DNA from: Bog-473 sp963766995
GTDB lineage: Bacteria > Actinomycetota > Acidimicrobiia > Acidimicrobiales > RAAP-2
DNA length: 64,000 nucleotides
Direction of reading: 5' to 3'
NCBI GenBank assembly: GCA_963766995.1
Contig: CAVYCE010000002.1
Span: forward strand, 62,001 to 126,000
The translations under genes were made by a program, and so were the position numbers. Each line of letters starts with the position of its first letter. Position 1 is the first letter of the stretch. Shown here one piece after another: positions 1-8,787 of this stretch. The notes under the pieces are model-generated. The model did no database searches and was not told where the DNA came from. It saw only the letters and a list, made by a program, of their open reading frames with translations.

Positions 1-142
1 AGGGGTCGTCGTCCTCGAGATCTTCGAGCGCGTCCTCGTCAAGATCGCCCTCCAAGTCTTCTTCTTCGAGCGCGTCCTCGTCCTCCCCTACTGGGGCTGC
101 AGCGTCGAGATCCTTGGCCATATCCTTCTTCTTGGTCGCCAT
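1..142 (-). CDS. Acidic protein of unknown function, N-terminal 47 residues only
   Basis: The ATG is at 142-140 and the frame runs open to the left edge. The protein opens with MATKKKDMAKDL and then becomes very rich in Asp and Glu (ALEEEDLEGDLDEDALEDLE). I do not recognise it with certainty. Short acidic actinobacterial proteins such as the DUF4193 group and the acidic N-termini of some primary sigma factors both look like this, and too little is present to choose. It lies downstream of the ThyX-like gene on the same strand, separated by 356 bases, so it probably has its own promoter. Confidence 0.5.
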   Translation of the reverse strand, partial: MATKKKDMAKDLDAAAPVGEDEDALEEEDLEGDLDEDALEDLEDDDP

Positions 143-498
143 GTGAGGCGGGAGCATAGACGTTCATCGAAGAGCGTCAATCGCACCGAGCGCGGAATGT
201 CCCAGGCACGAAGGTGGGCGAGGCGGGGGTATTGGGCGGCTTGGCCCTGGAGTCTTTGGCGCCATCTTGTCCACCTGGTCAGACCAGCAAGTCAGACCAC
301 GCGGGCAACACGTTCTCTACTCGACCTCCAGGGCCACCCTCCGCCTCTCACAGCATCCCCCCCTCAGACTCCCAGCAGCGAGGGCTGTCGGTTCCGTTGG
401 GGCGTTTCGGGATTGCGTCGTACCTTAGGCAAGAAGAGGGTGGGTACGTCAAGAGCCGATGGGGTCCTCCCACCAGGAGCGTTAGAGGTTCCCCCTGG
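143..498. other. Intergenic region with a repeated TGGTCTGAC motif
   Basis: No gene is supported in these 356 bases; open frames here run through the 3' end of the ThyX-like gene and look like shadows. On the minus strand, upstream of the acidic protein gene, TGGTCTGAC occurs twice (299-291 and 286-278, 13 bases apart). The second copy is part of a perfect inverted repeat, CTGGTC-A-GACCAG, at 275-287. The half-site spacing resembles GntR-family operators, but this is inference only. Confidence 0.35.
275..299 (-). promoter_or_regulatory. Candidate operator, paired TGGTCTGAC sites
   Basis: Two copies of the 9-mer sit 13 bases apart on the minus strand, and one extends into a 13-base odd palindrome at 275-287. 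The position, about 135-160 bases upstream of the gene that starts at 142, suits a regulator site. TGGT-N3-ACCA is the general form of FadR/PdhR-type GntR sites. No regulator of that kind is in this window. Confidence 0.25.
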
Positions 499-2154
499 TC
501 AGTGTGTTGCAGATTTTTCTGCCCGCCGACGCTCGGCCCGGCGCTCGGATTCGAGCCGTTCCAGGTCGGTGGCACCGTGGTCGACAAAGGTCATGGCGGC
601 GGCCAATGCTCGATGCCCGGCCACCTCACCAATGGCCTTGTGCATTTCCTGTGCCACTCTCCGATACGCCGGATGACCCTGGGCGCCCGACCGCAACTCG
701 ATGAGGTGCATGGCCTCGCGAGCGTTGCATTGCATGACGTACCGAATGCGATGCGCCAGTGCCACGGCATACGACGCTTGCTCCGGGAACTCCTCACTCA
801 ACGTATGGAACAGATCTTCGGCGCGCATGATGGCGTCGTTGTATCCACCGTCTAACCCGGCGCTGGCCACCATGTCGGGCATGTCGAACCCGAGCGATAC
901 GCCGAGCTGCTGCCACTCAATCGTCAACATGCGATGTCGCTGTAGGTCACGAAACGCGCCGTAATCGGTGACCAATTCGAAGCGATAGTCGGTGCGTTCC
1001 AAGGCCCGGCCCGGCCGGTGTCGGCGATTGCGTCGATCACCGACATACGCGCTGAGCAACGCCACTCGCTCGTCGTGCGACAGTCGGTGCACCACCTTGG
1101 CCGCCTCGCGCTCGGAACAGTTCAGGTGGCTGAAACAGGCGGCCACCAGGACTTTCTCTTCGCCTTCGGGATCGAAGTCCAGAAGGATGACCTCGTCGAC
1201 TCCCCCGGATTCGGCGGCGGGGCCGCTCAGTCCACCGGCCGTACCCAAAAACTCTTCACCCCAAAGTCGCGCCACCACTCGGGCCGTCGCTTCTCGAGTG
1301 CTCGCCATGTACGCGGTCCACTCACCGCCGCGCTCGGCCACATCAACTCGCTGCAGAAACGAAGGGATGACCTTGCGTAATTCGATCAGCATCATGTCGG
1401 CGTACTGACGCGCTTCAGGCAATGGATGGGCGCGCATGCGCAGCAACAACTGCTCATAGGACTGGCCGGTGCCGTACAGGCCGATGTTGGACAGCGACGC
1501 CGCCGGGAGAAGGCCACGCAATGCGTCGAGCGCCTTGGCCTTCGTCGCCTGGCGATACACGAAGTCGGAGTCACCCGCCTCTTGCGGGTATTGCTCGGAT
1601 ACCCACGCCTGCATGGGCGGGAGGAGCTCGCCGTATGTGTCGAAGACGCGGTCCATGTCGCCGACGTAACGCGCTCCGAGGGGGGAATCGAGGATCTCGG
1701 GCGGGCGGTAGTAGCGATAGTGGCCGCTGTCCAACCGGTTGTTGTAGGCGATGTAACGAGTCGACTGTTCGAGATACGACATAAGTCGTCCCCACTCCAA
1801 GACTTTCGACAAAATATTGGAGGATTGCTCGCAAGCCAGATGCACGCCGCCGAGTTGCGCCACGGAGTCATCGCCGTATTCGACGAAGACCTTTTCGTAG
1901 AGTTGCTCGGCCCGTTCCAGCCCGACGGTGGCGTCAATGCTGGCATCGCCCGAAATATCGAGATCGCCGACGAATTCGTCGAGAAAGAGCCGCCGCAGGC
2001 TTTTCGGAGAGCGTGAATAGCGGGCGAAGAGAGCACCCTTCACGACTTCAGGCAGATTGACCAGGGCGAAGACCGGCAGGTCCAGATTGGTCACATAGCG
2101 ACGGAGGATGGCCTCTTCGTCTGGGGTGAATTGCTCTTCGACGTACGGGAACAT
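499..2154 (-). CDS. Tandem ThyX-like protein (FAD-dependent thymidylate synthase family)
   Basis: A 551-residue protein, about twice the usual ThyX length. Both halves look like ThyX. The first half has YLEQSTRYI, which resembles the STRY part of the ThyX signature. The second half has QRHRMLTIEWQQLG, where the canonical RHRxxSxxxxSxR is degenerate, followed by NAREAMHLIELR and a C-terminal helix typical of the family. ThyX makes dTMP from dUMP with FAD and methylene-folate. Whether this paralogue does so is unclear because neither half keeps the complete motif. The start at 2154 (MFPYVEEQF) is chosen because upstream codons run into helY and lose family character. It lies 74 bases after helY on the same strand. 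Family placement is fairly sure; catalytic function is not. Confidence 0.7.
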   Translation of the reverse strand: MFPYVEEQFTPDEEAILRRYVTNLDLPVFALVNLPEVVKGALFARYSRSPKSLRRLFLDEFVGDLDISGDASIDATVGLERAEQLYEKVFVEYGDDSVAQLGGVHLACEQSSNILSKVLEWGRLMSYLEQSTRYIAYNNRLDSGHYRYYRPPEILDSPLGARYVGDMDRVFDTYGELLPPMQAWVSEQYPQEAGDSDFVYRQATKAKALDALRGLLPAASLSNIGLYGTGQSYEQLLLRMRAHPLPEARQYADMMLIELRKVIPSFLQRVDVAERGGEWTAYMASTREATARVVARLWGEEFLGTAGGLSGPAAESGGVDEVILLDFDPEGEEKVLVAACFSHLNCSEREAAKVVHRLSHDERVALLSAYVGDRRNRRHRPGRALERTDYRFELVTDYGAFRDLQRHRMLTIEWQQLGVSLGFDMPDMVASAGLDGGYNDAIMRAEDLFHTLSEEFPEQASYAVALAHRIRYVMQCNAREAMHLIELRSGAQGHPAYRRVAQEMHKAIGEVAGHRALAAAMTFVDHGATDLERLESERRAERRRAEKSATH

Positions 2155-2228
2155 GGGCGTCCAACCATAGAACTGCGGCGACGCAATGATCGCGGATGGG
2201 CCACGCTTCGAACGCGAAAAAACCGGTC

Positions 2229-4370
2229 CTAGGGCGTCGGCAGTCCCACTGCCACCACTCCCCGCAAGAGCAACCCGACCGCAGCATGGGCCGCCGCAGC
2301 AGTCTCGGGATCCACGGCCGTATGGGCCACCTGCTGCACCAGATCGGCCACCGACTTCATGGTGCGCACGAAATCGCCGGGAGCCAGCTCCCCCACATCT
2401 CGGGCCGCCACGCCCAAGGCCGTCTCGAAGGAGGCACCTCGGGCCCAAGAAGTGACCGCAGTGGCCAGTCCAGACGAGGGTTGCCGGGTCCGGGGCACGA
2501 GATGATGCTCTTCGGCCTCCCGGATGTGCTCAGCCACTTCTTCCAGGGCGGCGCAACGCCAGCCCAGTTCCCCCGCTCGCTTGTCGCCCAGTCGGTCAGA
2601 CAGCGGCTTCTTACGATGGGCGGTGGGCCGACGCCCCGCTGGACCCTTCCCCTGCCCATGGCCGGAAAGCCGCCGGGCCCGGCGGGGCTCGAAGACCACG
2701 GCCGAGAGCACGCCGGCCAAGACTGACGGCTCAGCGCCCACCAGAATGTCGTGAGCCAGGCCCTCGGCCACCAGCAGATCGGACTCGTGGTAAATCCGGG
2801 ACAGGCGTAGGCCCGATTCGGTCAAGGCCCACCCATCCAAGTAGCCGAGCTCGTCCAGCACGGCAATGCGGTGCTCGAACTGCAACGCGAGCCGGTCAGG
2901 CCGCTGCGACTGCCATTGGGCAAATGAACGCTGCAGCACCTCGTTAGCCGTGTCCCGATCGAAGCGGGCGGCCAGGTTCACGGCCAGGTTGTAGCTGGGC
3001 CGAAAGGCCGAGCGCAGATCCGGGGGCGGGGCCAGCGCCACCCGGGCCGCTTCCCCGAAATCCGTCTCATTGGACCACACCACGATGGCGTGGCCCTCTT
3101 CGTCCAACCCCCGTCGCCCAGCTCGGCCCGTCAGTTGCAGGTACTCGCCTGAGGTCAGCGTGGAACGTCCCGCCCCTCCATATTTCGTGAACCGCTCAAT
3201 GACCACTGACCGAGCCGGCATGTTGATGCCCAGTGACAGGGTCTCGGTGGCAAAGACCACCTTCAACAGTCCGGCAGCAAAACACTCCTCCACTGTTTCT
3301 CGAAACACGGGCACCAGGCCGGCATGGTGGGCCGCCACACCGGCCTCCAGCCCTTCAACCCATTCGTCGTACCCCAGCACGCCCAGGTCCTCGTCGTCCA
3401 GGGTCTCCACTCGCCGCTCGGCGATCTGACGGATGGTGGTCCGCTCCGCCTTATCGGTCAGGCGCACGCCGTCGCGCACCACCTGGCGCACGGCGTCATC
3501 GCAGGCCGCTCGACTGAAGATGAACACGATGGCCGGCAGCATCTCCTCGCCGTTGAGGGCGGCGATCAACTCTGTGCGTAGTGGGGCCCGGTACGGCAGG
3601 CGCGGTCCCCGACCCCGGGGCTGCCAGGTGGTCGGCCGGCCCTGCATGGCCCGGCGGATGGCCTGGTCCAATTTCAATCCCTCCGCCCCCGGCTTCCCAT
3701 TGGTCAAGAGCGGCATGAGCAGTGTGGCCTCGTCCTCCCGCCGATGGGCGGCAAAGTGATGACGCAGCACGATGGGACGATGTCGCTCCACAATTACGTC
3801 CGTGGCGCCCCGCACCGAACGCAACCACCCGCCCAGTTCATTGGCATTTTTGACCGTGGCCGAGAGACACACGAAACGGATAGCCGGCGGCGAGAGCACC
3901 AGGACCTCTTCCCAGACGCCGCCTCGATACGGGTCTTGGATGAAATGGACCTCATCGAGGACCACCGTGTGCAGTCCGGCCAAGAGGTCCGAATGGGCGA
4001 GGAGCATGTTGCGCAAGACCTCGGTGGTCATCACCACCACCGGGGCATCGGGTCGCACCGCCGTGTCACCGGTGAGCAGGCCCACATGGGACTTGCCGTA
4101 AGTAGCCACCAGTTCCTCGTACTTCTGGTTGGAAAGGGCCTTTAACGGTGTGGTGTAGAAGGCTTTCCCCTCCGCACCAAGGGCCCGGTGGATGGCATAG
4201 GCGGCCACCAAGGTCTTGCCCGAACCGGTGGGGGCCGAGACCAGCACGGAGTGGTCGGCGTCGATGGCCCGGAAGGCGTCACGCTGGAAATCGTCGGGGG
4301 GGAACGGAAGGCTGGCCTCGAAGTCGGCACCGCTACCCGCCTGCTGGACCGGCCACCGGAACAGGGTCAA
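2229..4370 (-). CDS. helY: HelY-type DEAD/DEAH-box helicase (Ski2/Mtr4-like)
   Basis: A 713-residue superfamily 2 helicase. Motif I APTGSGKT is at residues 46-53, motif II DEVH at 139-142, motif III SAT at 170-172, and motif VI QLTGRAGRRG lies in the C-terminal RecA domain, matching Ski2-like RNA helicases. It probably unwinds structured RNA during decay or ribosome metabolism. Mycobacterial HelY is about 900 residues, so this version is shorter at the C-terminus. The start is TTG at 4370, overlapping the tatC stop as TTGA, which implies translational coupling. The order pafA-tatA-tatC-helY matches mycobacteria and supports the symbol. Confidence 0.85.
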   Translation of the reverse strand: MTLFRWPVQQAGSGADFEASLPFPPDDFQRDAFRAIDADHSVLVSAPTGSGKTLVAAYAIHRALGAEGKAFYTTPLKALSNQKYEELVATYGKSHVGLLTGDTAVRPDAPVVVMTTEVLRNMLLAHSDLLAGLHTVVLDEVHFIQDPYRGGVWEEVLVLSPPAIRFVCLSATVKNANELGGWLRSVRGATDVIVERHRPIVLRHHFAAHRREDEATLLMPLLTNGKPGAEGLKLDQAIRRAMQGRPTTWQPRGRGPRLPYRAPLRTELIAALNGEEMLPAIVFIFSRAACDDAVRQVVRDGVRLTDKAERTTIRQIAERRVETLDDEDLGVLGYDEWVEGLEAGVAAHHAGLVPVFRETVEECFAAGLLKVVFATETLSLGINMPARSVVIERFTKYGGAGRSTLTSGEYLQLTGRAGRRGLDEEGHAIVVWSNETDFGEAARVALAPPPDLRSAFRPSYNLAVNLAARFDRDTANEVLQRSFAQWQSQRPDRLALQFEHRIAVLDELGYLDGWALTESGLRLSRIYHESDLLVAEGLAHDILVGAEPSVLAGVLSAVVFEPRRARRLSGHGQGKGPAGRRPTAHRKKPLSDRLGDKRAGELGWRCAALEEVAEHIREAEEHHLVPRTRQPSSGLATAVTSWARGASFETALGVAARDVGELAPGDFVRTMKSVADLVQQVAHTAVDPETAAAAHAAVGLLLRGVVAVGLPTP

Positions 4371-5170
4371 CGGCCGGCGAGCTTCCCGATGCCAATGGAG
4401 ATGAAATAGAAGAACACGAGGGGCACGGCCAACGCCAGCATGGAGAACGGATCAGAGCTCGGGGTGAAGACGCCGGCCACCACCGTGATGAGGATGACGG
4501 CCCAGCGCCATGAGCGCAGGAGGCGGGCCGGGGTCACGACACGGGCCAGCTCGAGAGACACGAGTATCACGGGAAACTGAAAGGTCAGCCCGAAGAGCGT
4601 CATCATCAAAAGGATCAAGCCCAAGTACGGAATGGGGTCGTAAATCTCCTGCAGATTTGGACCTCCGACGGATTTCAGGAACCCCAACGCGTGGGGCAGC
4701 ACGAAATAGGCCGTCGCCGCTCCCATAAGGAAGAGCACGAAGGCAGCGCTGACGAAGGGCACGGCGTACTTCTTCTCGCGGGCCTGTAGGCCTGGCGTGA
4801 TGAAGCGCCACAGTTGGAACAGGATCACCGGTGAGGCCATGACGAGGCCACCGAAGACAGCGATCTTCACGCGGAGTGAGAGCCCATCGAGCGGAGACGT
4901 CACGAAGAGATTGCAGGTCCCGCCAGACGGCGCGGCCAAAGAGGTGACTGACCGGCCGTGCTGCCTGGCCGCGGCAGCGTCGACGTTGCACAGGGGGCGA
5001 ATCAGGAAATGGAGGATCGGTTCGTACAGGAAGACGCACAGGACGGCGGTGATGAAAAAGGCCGCCACACACACGACCAAGCGGTAGCGGAGCTCGCCTA
5101 GATGCTCAGCCAGCGTCATGTTGTCCGGCGAAGGTTTTTCCTTACGCGATCCGAGGAGGGGTATGGGCAC
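4367..5170 (-). CDS. tatC: Sec-independent protein translocase TatC
   Basis: A 267-residue integral membrane protein with six hydrophobic segments. It starts with the cytoplasmic signature MTLAEHLGELRYRL that precedes the first helix, and has the conserved FQLWRFITPGL loop and a FTPSSDP motif before the last pair of helices. TatC is the receptor for twin-arginine signal peptides. A long periplasmic loop at about residues 60-95 contains two cysteines. GTG at 5170 is the likely start. It follows tatA by 18 bases and couples to helY. A candidate substrate, the Tat-signal phosphoesterase, is encoded at 31340-32902. Confidence 0.95.
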   Translation of the reverse strand: MPIPLLGSRKEKPSPDNMTLAEHLGELRYRLVVCVAAFFITAVLCVFLYEPILHFLIRPLCNVDAAAARQHGRSVTSLAAPSGGTCNLFVTSPLDGLSLRVKIAVFGGLVMASPVILFQLWRFITPGLQAREKKYAVPFVSAAFVLFLMGAATAYFVLPHALGFLKSVGGPNLQEIYDPIPYLGLILLMMTLFGLTFQFPVILVSLELARVVTPARLLRSWRWAVILITVVAGVFTPSSDPFSMLALAVPLVFFYFISIGIGKLAGR

Positions 5171-5188
5171 TGGGGGTGGGGAGACCGC

Positions 5189-5626
5189 TCAGTTCAGGCT
5201 GGGGTCGCCGGAGGTGATGGTGACATCGCCGCCGGGCAGACTGCCTGAGGATGGGGTCGAGGGCCGATAGTCCGGGGTCGTGGTGTCGCCCGGCGCGGCC
5301 GAATCAGTCACGGCTGCATCTGCGGTGATGGGCGCCGGGTTGGTCAGGGGGTCGGTGGCCATGCCAGCGGCCGCGCCGTCCTGGCCCAGGGTGGACAGGT
5401 GGTTGAGGAGTGCGGACGGTGACCGGGCCAAGCGGGCGATCTCAGTGGTGGAGGGCAGGTCCGGGATGGAGGAGCGCACTTCGGTCTCCATTCGGTGGCG
5501 GAAGTCATTGAAGGCACGCCAGGCGCCGCCCACCTGGCGGGCGAACTGGGGCAGCTTGTCGGGTCCGAGCAGGATGACAGCCACCACAGCGATGATCAGG
5601 AGTTTTCCAGGATCGAGGTTCAGCAT
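5189..5626 (-). CDS. tatA: Twin-arginine translocase subunit TatA/TatB family
   Basis: A 145-residue protein with an N-terminal transmembrane helix (residues about 8-22), the hinge LGPDKLPQFARQVG, an amphipathic helix and a long Pro/Thr/Ser-rich tail. The helix-hinge-helix layout defines the TatA/B family. The length is closer to TatB, and the window contains only one such gene, so the exact subtype is open; tatA is used because of the position before tatC. ATG at 5626. It lies between pafA and tatC, where mycobacteria also carry pafB and pafC upstream; those two are missing here. Confidence 0.85.
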   Translation of the reverse strand: MLNLDPGKLLIIAVVAVILLGPDKLPQFARQVGGAWRAFNDFRHRMETEVRSSIPDLPSTTEIARLARSPSALLNHLSTLGQDGAAAGMATDPLTNPAPITADAAVTDSAAPGDTTTPDYRPSTPSSGSLPGGDVTITSGDPSLN

Positions 5627-5677
5627 GTGCCTTCACTCTACGGTGCGACCACCCGGACCGGATGACGATCCCCCGTC

Positions 5678-7036
5678 CTACAGGGACTGAATGAGGCGCT
5701 CCACCCGCTCGTCGTGCGATTTGAACGGGTCCTTCAACAGCACGGTGCGCTGGGCTTGGTCGTTGAGCTTGAGGTGCACCCAGTCCACGGTGAAATCCCG
5801 CCGCCGTTCCTTGGCCCGCTTGACGAAGGCTCCCCGCAGCCGGGCCCTGGTGGTCTCGGGGGGCTCCGTCATGGCCGTGGTGATGTCCTCGTCGGTGCAG
5901 GTGCGTTCGACCTGGTCCCGAGCCTGCAGCTTGTAGAAGAGGCCGCGACTTCGATCGACGTCGTGGTACATGAGATCGACCATGGCCACCTTGGGATGCG
6001 AGAGCGGGATGTCGTGGCGGCTGCGCATCTGCTCGACCAGGCGGTGCTTGGCCACCCAATCGCATTCACGCCACAGCGAGGACGGATCGGCCTCGAGTCC
6101 CTTGAGGCAGTGCTCCCACATATCGAGGGCGCGGTCTTCCTCCGGGCTGAGCCCATGATTGTCGCGGAACTTGATAGCCCGCTCGAGATACTCGGTCTGG
6201 ATATCGAGTGCCCGCATCTCCCGGCCATTGGCCAGGCGGACCCGACGCTGGCAGGTGATGTCGTGACTGATCTCCCTGATGGCCCGGATGGGGTTCTCGA
6301 GGGTCAAGTCCCGAAGCACCGTGGAGGAATCTTCGAGCATGGCCAGCAGGATGGAGGTGGTGCCGATCTTGAGGAAGGTGGCGTACTCACTCATGTTGGA
6401 GTCCCCCACAATCACGTGCAGCCGCCGGAAGCGCTCGGCGTCGGCGTGAGGTTCGTCCCGCGTGTTGATGATGGGTCGGCTACGAGTGGTGGCTGACGAG
6501 ACGCCTTCCCAGATGTGCTCAGCCCGTTGGCTGAGGCAAAACACGGCGCCCCGGGCCGTCTGCAGGACTTTGCCGGCCCCCGAGTAGATCTGCCGAGACA
6601 CCAGAAACGGGATGAGCACTTCGGTATAGCGATTGAACTCGTCGTTGCGCTCGGTCAGGTAGTTCTCGTGGCAGCCGTAGGAGTTGCCCACCGAGTCGGT
6701 GTTGTTCTTGAAGAGGTAGACCTCGCCCCGAATGCCTTCTTCCCGGAGGCGGGCCTGTGCCCCGGTGACGAGCTGGGCCAGAATCCATTCACCGGCCTTG
6801 TCGTGCACCACGACATCGCTGATCTTGTCGCACTCGGGGGTGGCGTACTCGGGGTGGCTGCCCACATCCAAATACAGACGGGCACCGTTCTCTAAGAACA
6901 CATTGGAGGAGCGACCCCAACTGACCACCCGTCGAAAGAGATAGCGAGCTACTTCGTCGGGGCTGAGTCGCCGCTGGCCGCGCAGCGTGAAGGTCACCCC
7001 GTATTCGTTTTCGATCCCGAAGATGCGGCGCTCCAC
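5678..7036 (-). CDS. pafA: Pup-protein ligase PafA
   Basis: A 452-residue glutamine-synthetase-like ligase. It forms an isopeptide bond between the C-terminal glutamate of Pup and a lysine of the target, using ATP. The N-terminus RIFGIENEYGVTF carries the metal-binding glutamates, and YGCHENYLT and NTRDEPHADAERFRRLHV are family blocks shared with Dop. It lacks the long loop found after the first strand in the Dop homologue at 8788, which marks it as the ligase. The GTG start at 7036 lies 19 bases after the prcA stop. It closes the proteasome block and is followed by the Tat genes. Confidence 0.95.
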   Translation of the reverse strand: MERRIFGIENEYGVTFTLRGQRRLSPDEVARYLFRRVVSWGRSSNVFLENGARLYLDVGSHPEYATPECDKISDVVVHDKAGEWILAQLVTGAQARLREEGIRGEVYLFKNNTDSVGNSYGCHENYLTERNDEFNRYTEVLIPFLVSRQIYSGAGKVLQTARGAVFCLSQRAEHIWEGVSSATTRSRPIINTRDEPHADAERFRRLHVIVGDSNMSEYATFLKIGTTSILLAMLEDSSTVLRDLTLENPIRAIREISHDITCQRRVRLANGREMRALDIQTEYLERAIKFRDNHGLSPEEDRALDMWEHCLKGLEADPSSLWRECDWVAKHRLVEQMRSRHDIPLSHPKVAMVDLMYHDVDRSRGLFYKLQARDQVERTCTDEDITTAMTEPPETTRARLRGAFVKRAKERRRDFTVDWVHLKLNDQAQRTVLLKDPFKSHDERVERLIQSL

Positions 7037-7055
7037 GAAGCCACCGTACAGCGGC

Positions 7056-7733
7056 CTATGCCAAAAGCTGTGCCAGGGCCTCGTCGGTGATGCGCCGGAA
7101 GGATCGTCGGCCGTTGCCTCGACTGAGGGTGGCTACCTCGAGATCGCCCGCAGCCAGGGTCCGGTCCGGTCCGGCCAGGGCGACGGATGCCGCCTTGAGG
7201 GCAGTGGCCAGGTCCCACTCGGCCTGCCAGGCGGCTGCGACTCGCTCGGCAATGGTCTCGGCGTCGCCACCCAGGACAGCAAAACGCTCCTCATCGGTGA
7301 TCGTTCCCTCGTAGGCGATGTGATACAGCTGGTCGGAGCTCCCGTCGGTGCCGAGTTCGGCCACCAGGATCTCCACCTCGAGCGGCTTCATCTCGTGCGT
7401 GAAGACGTTGCCAAGATGCTGGGCGTAGAGATTGGCCAGCGAGCGAGCGTCAACGTCCTCTCGGCTGTAGGCGTACCCCTTGGTGTCGGCGTGGCGCACG
7501 CCGGCCACTCGCAGTTGGTCGTATTCGTTGTATTTGCCCACGCCGCCGAAGGCGATGCGGTCATAGATCTCGCTGATCTTGTGTAGAGAGCGCGACGGGT
7601 TCTCGGCCACGATGGCGATGCCAACGTCGTACGTGGTGGCAACTAGCGAGCGGCCTCGGGCAATGCCCTTCTGGGCGTATTCGGCCCGATCCTTCATCAC
7701 CTGTTCGGGTGCGACGTAGTACGGCATGCTCAT
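7056..7733 (-). CDS. prcA: Proteasome subunit alpha
   Basis: A 225-residue alpha subunit of the 20S core. It begins with MSMPYYVAPEQVMKDRAEYAQKGI, the N-terminal H0 helix and gate segment, then RGRSLVATTYDVGIAIVAEN, as in mycobacterial PrcA. It has no catalytic threonine, as expected for alpha rings, which form the gate and dock Mpa. The ATG at 7733 overlaps the prcB stop by four bases (ATGA), so alpha and beta are translationally coupled. Confidence 0.95.
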   Translation of the reverse strand: MSMPYYVAPEQVMKDRAEYAQKGIARGRSLVATTYDVGIAIVAENPSRSLHKISEIYDRIAFGGVGKYNEYDQLRVAGVRHADTKGYAYSREDVDARSLANLYAQHLGNVFTHEMKPLEVEILVAELGTDGSSDQLYHIAYEGTITDEERFAVLGGDAETIAERVAAAWQAEWDLATALKAASVALAGPDRTLAAGDLEVATLSRGNGRRSFRRITDEALAQLLA

Positions 7734-8536
7734 GGCTGTTGGCCCTCAGCTTGTTTGCGGGCAATGAGGGCGCCGAAACGCTCGGCCACTTCGGCGTCGG
7801 GCACTTGTCGGTACCCGTCGGCGTCGACCACGGCCACCAAGGGGTAGATGCCGCGCACGAGGTCGGGTCCGCCGGTGGCGGAATCCTCATCGGCGGCGTC
7901 ATAAAGCGATTGGATGGCCAAGTCCACCGCGTCGGCTTCGGACATGGCGTCCTTGTAGCCGAGTTTGATGGTGGATCGAGCGTCACGCCCACCCGAACCG
8001 GTGGCCTGGAAGTCGGTGTCCTCGTAGTGGCCGCCGGTGGCGTCGTAGCTGAAGATGCGTCCGGTGGCTCGCGCCGTGTCGTAGCCGGCAAAGAGCGGCA
8101 CGACCACGAAGCCCTGCATGGCCATGGGCAGATGCTGCTTGACCATCTGGGCCAACTGGTTGGCCTTGCCCTCGAGACTGAGCGTGGAGCCTTCGACCTT
8201 CTCGTAGTGCTCGAGCTGCACTTGGAAGAGACGGACCATCTCGACCGCCATCCCGGCTGACCCGGCAATGGCGACGGCGGAGAAACGGTCGGCCGGAAAG
8301 ACCTTTTCCATGGCCCGGTGAGCGATGATGTTCCCGGCCGTGGCCCTTCGGTCGCCGGCCATGATGATGCCGTGGGCAAAGCGCAGGGCGACCACGGTGG
8401 TGGCGTGGGTGTCGGGCATATGGGTGCCGTTGGAGCCGGCGCTTACGTCACGAGCCGGACCGGCGCCCGAATGGCGCAGCAAGCCGAGGAAGTCTGGTCC
8501 CGGATCGCTCTCCGGGGGGAAAAGGGGAAGCGCCAC
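7730..8536 (-). CDS. prcB: Proteasome subunit beta
   Basis: A 268-residue beta subunit. The sequence HATTVVALRFAHG places the catalytic threonine at residue 46, so a 45-residue propeptide would be removed by autoprocessing. The following GDRRATAG and GSAGMAVEM blocks are typical of bacterial beta subunits. GTG at 8536 is the likely start, seven bases after the pup stop. Its product stacks as two heptameric rings inside the alpha rings and hydrolyses unfolded pupylated proteins. Confidence 0.95.
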   Translation of the reverse strand: MALPLFPPESDPGPDFLGLLRHSGAGPARDVSAGSNGTHMPDTHATTVVALRFAHGIIMAGDRRATAGNIIAHRAMEKVFPADRFSAVAIAGSAGMAVEMVRLFQVQLEHYEKVEGSTLSLEGKANQLAQMVKQHLPMAMQGFVVVPLFAGYDTARATGRIFSYDATGGHYEDTDFQATGSGGRDARSTIKLGYKDAMSEADAVDLAIQSLYDAADEDSATGGPDLVRGIYPLVAVVDADGYRQVPDAEVAERFGALIARKQAEGQQP

Positions 8537-8542
8537 TGGTGA

Positions 8543-8752
8543 CTACTGCCCGCCCTTTTGGACGTAGTTGCGCACGAACTCTTCGGCGTTGTCTTCGAGG
8601 ACCTCGTCGATCTCGTCGAGCAGGTCGTCCAATTCGGCCTTGAGCTTTTCGCCGCGTTCGGTCGACGCCGGCGCCGTGTCGGCCACCTCGACTTCGGCCT
8701 CGGTGGTCGTACGGTCCGGTGTGCTCTTCCTCTTCTGTTCTTGCTCTGCCAT
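8543..8752 (-). CDS. pup: Prokaryotic ubiquitin-like protein Pup
   Basis: A 69-residue, hydrophilic, largely disordered protein. The central coiled-coil region LKAELDDLLDEIDEVLEDNA binds Mpa, and the C-terminus FVRNYVQKGGQ ends in Gln. The Gln form must first be deamidated by Dop before PafA can attach it, and dop is the next gene upstream. ATG at 8752 is preceded by an AAGGACGGGA ribosome site. It lies between dop and prcB as in mycobacteria. Confidence 0.97.
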   Translation of the reverse strand: MAEQEQKRKSTPDRTTTEAEVEVADTAPASTERGEKLKAELDDLLDEIDEVLEDNAEEFVRNYVQKGGQ

Positions 8753-8787
8753 CGTGCGAGTCCCGTCCTTGCCTGTTGCTCAGCGAT

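Noticed and set aside
1..142. Naming the partial acidic protein as a sigma factor
   Set aside because: Acidic N-termini occur in several unrelated families, and 47 residues without a conserved motif cannot decide.
143..855. Two long plus-strand open frames near the left end
   Set aside because: They run antisense through the ThyX-like gene, have low-complexity Arg/Ser/Pro-rich translations and no family motifs; they are shadows of GC-rich coding sequence.
2155..2448. N-terminal extension of the ThyX-like protein
   Set aside because: The added 98 residues are Gly/Arg/Cys-rich, overlap the helY 3' end and are unlike any ThyX; the start at 2154 is preferred.
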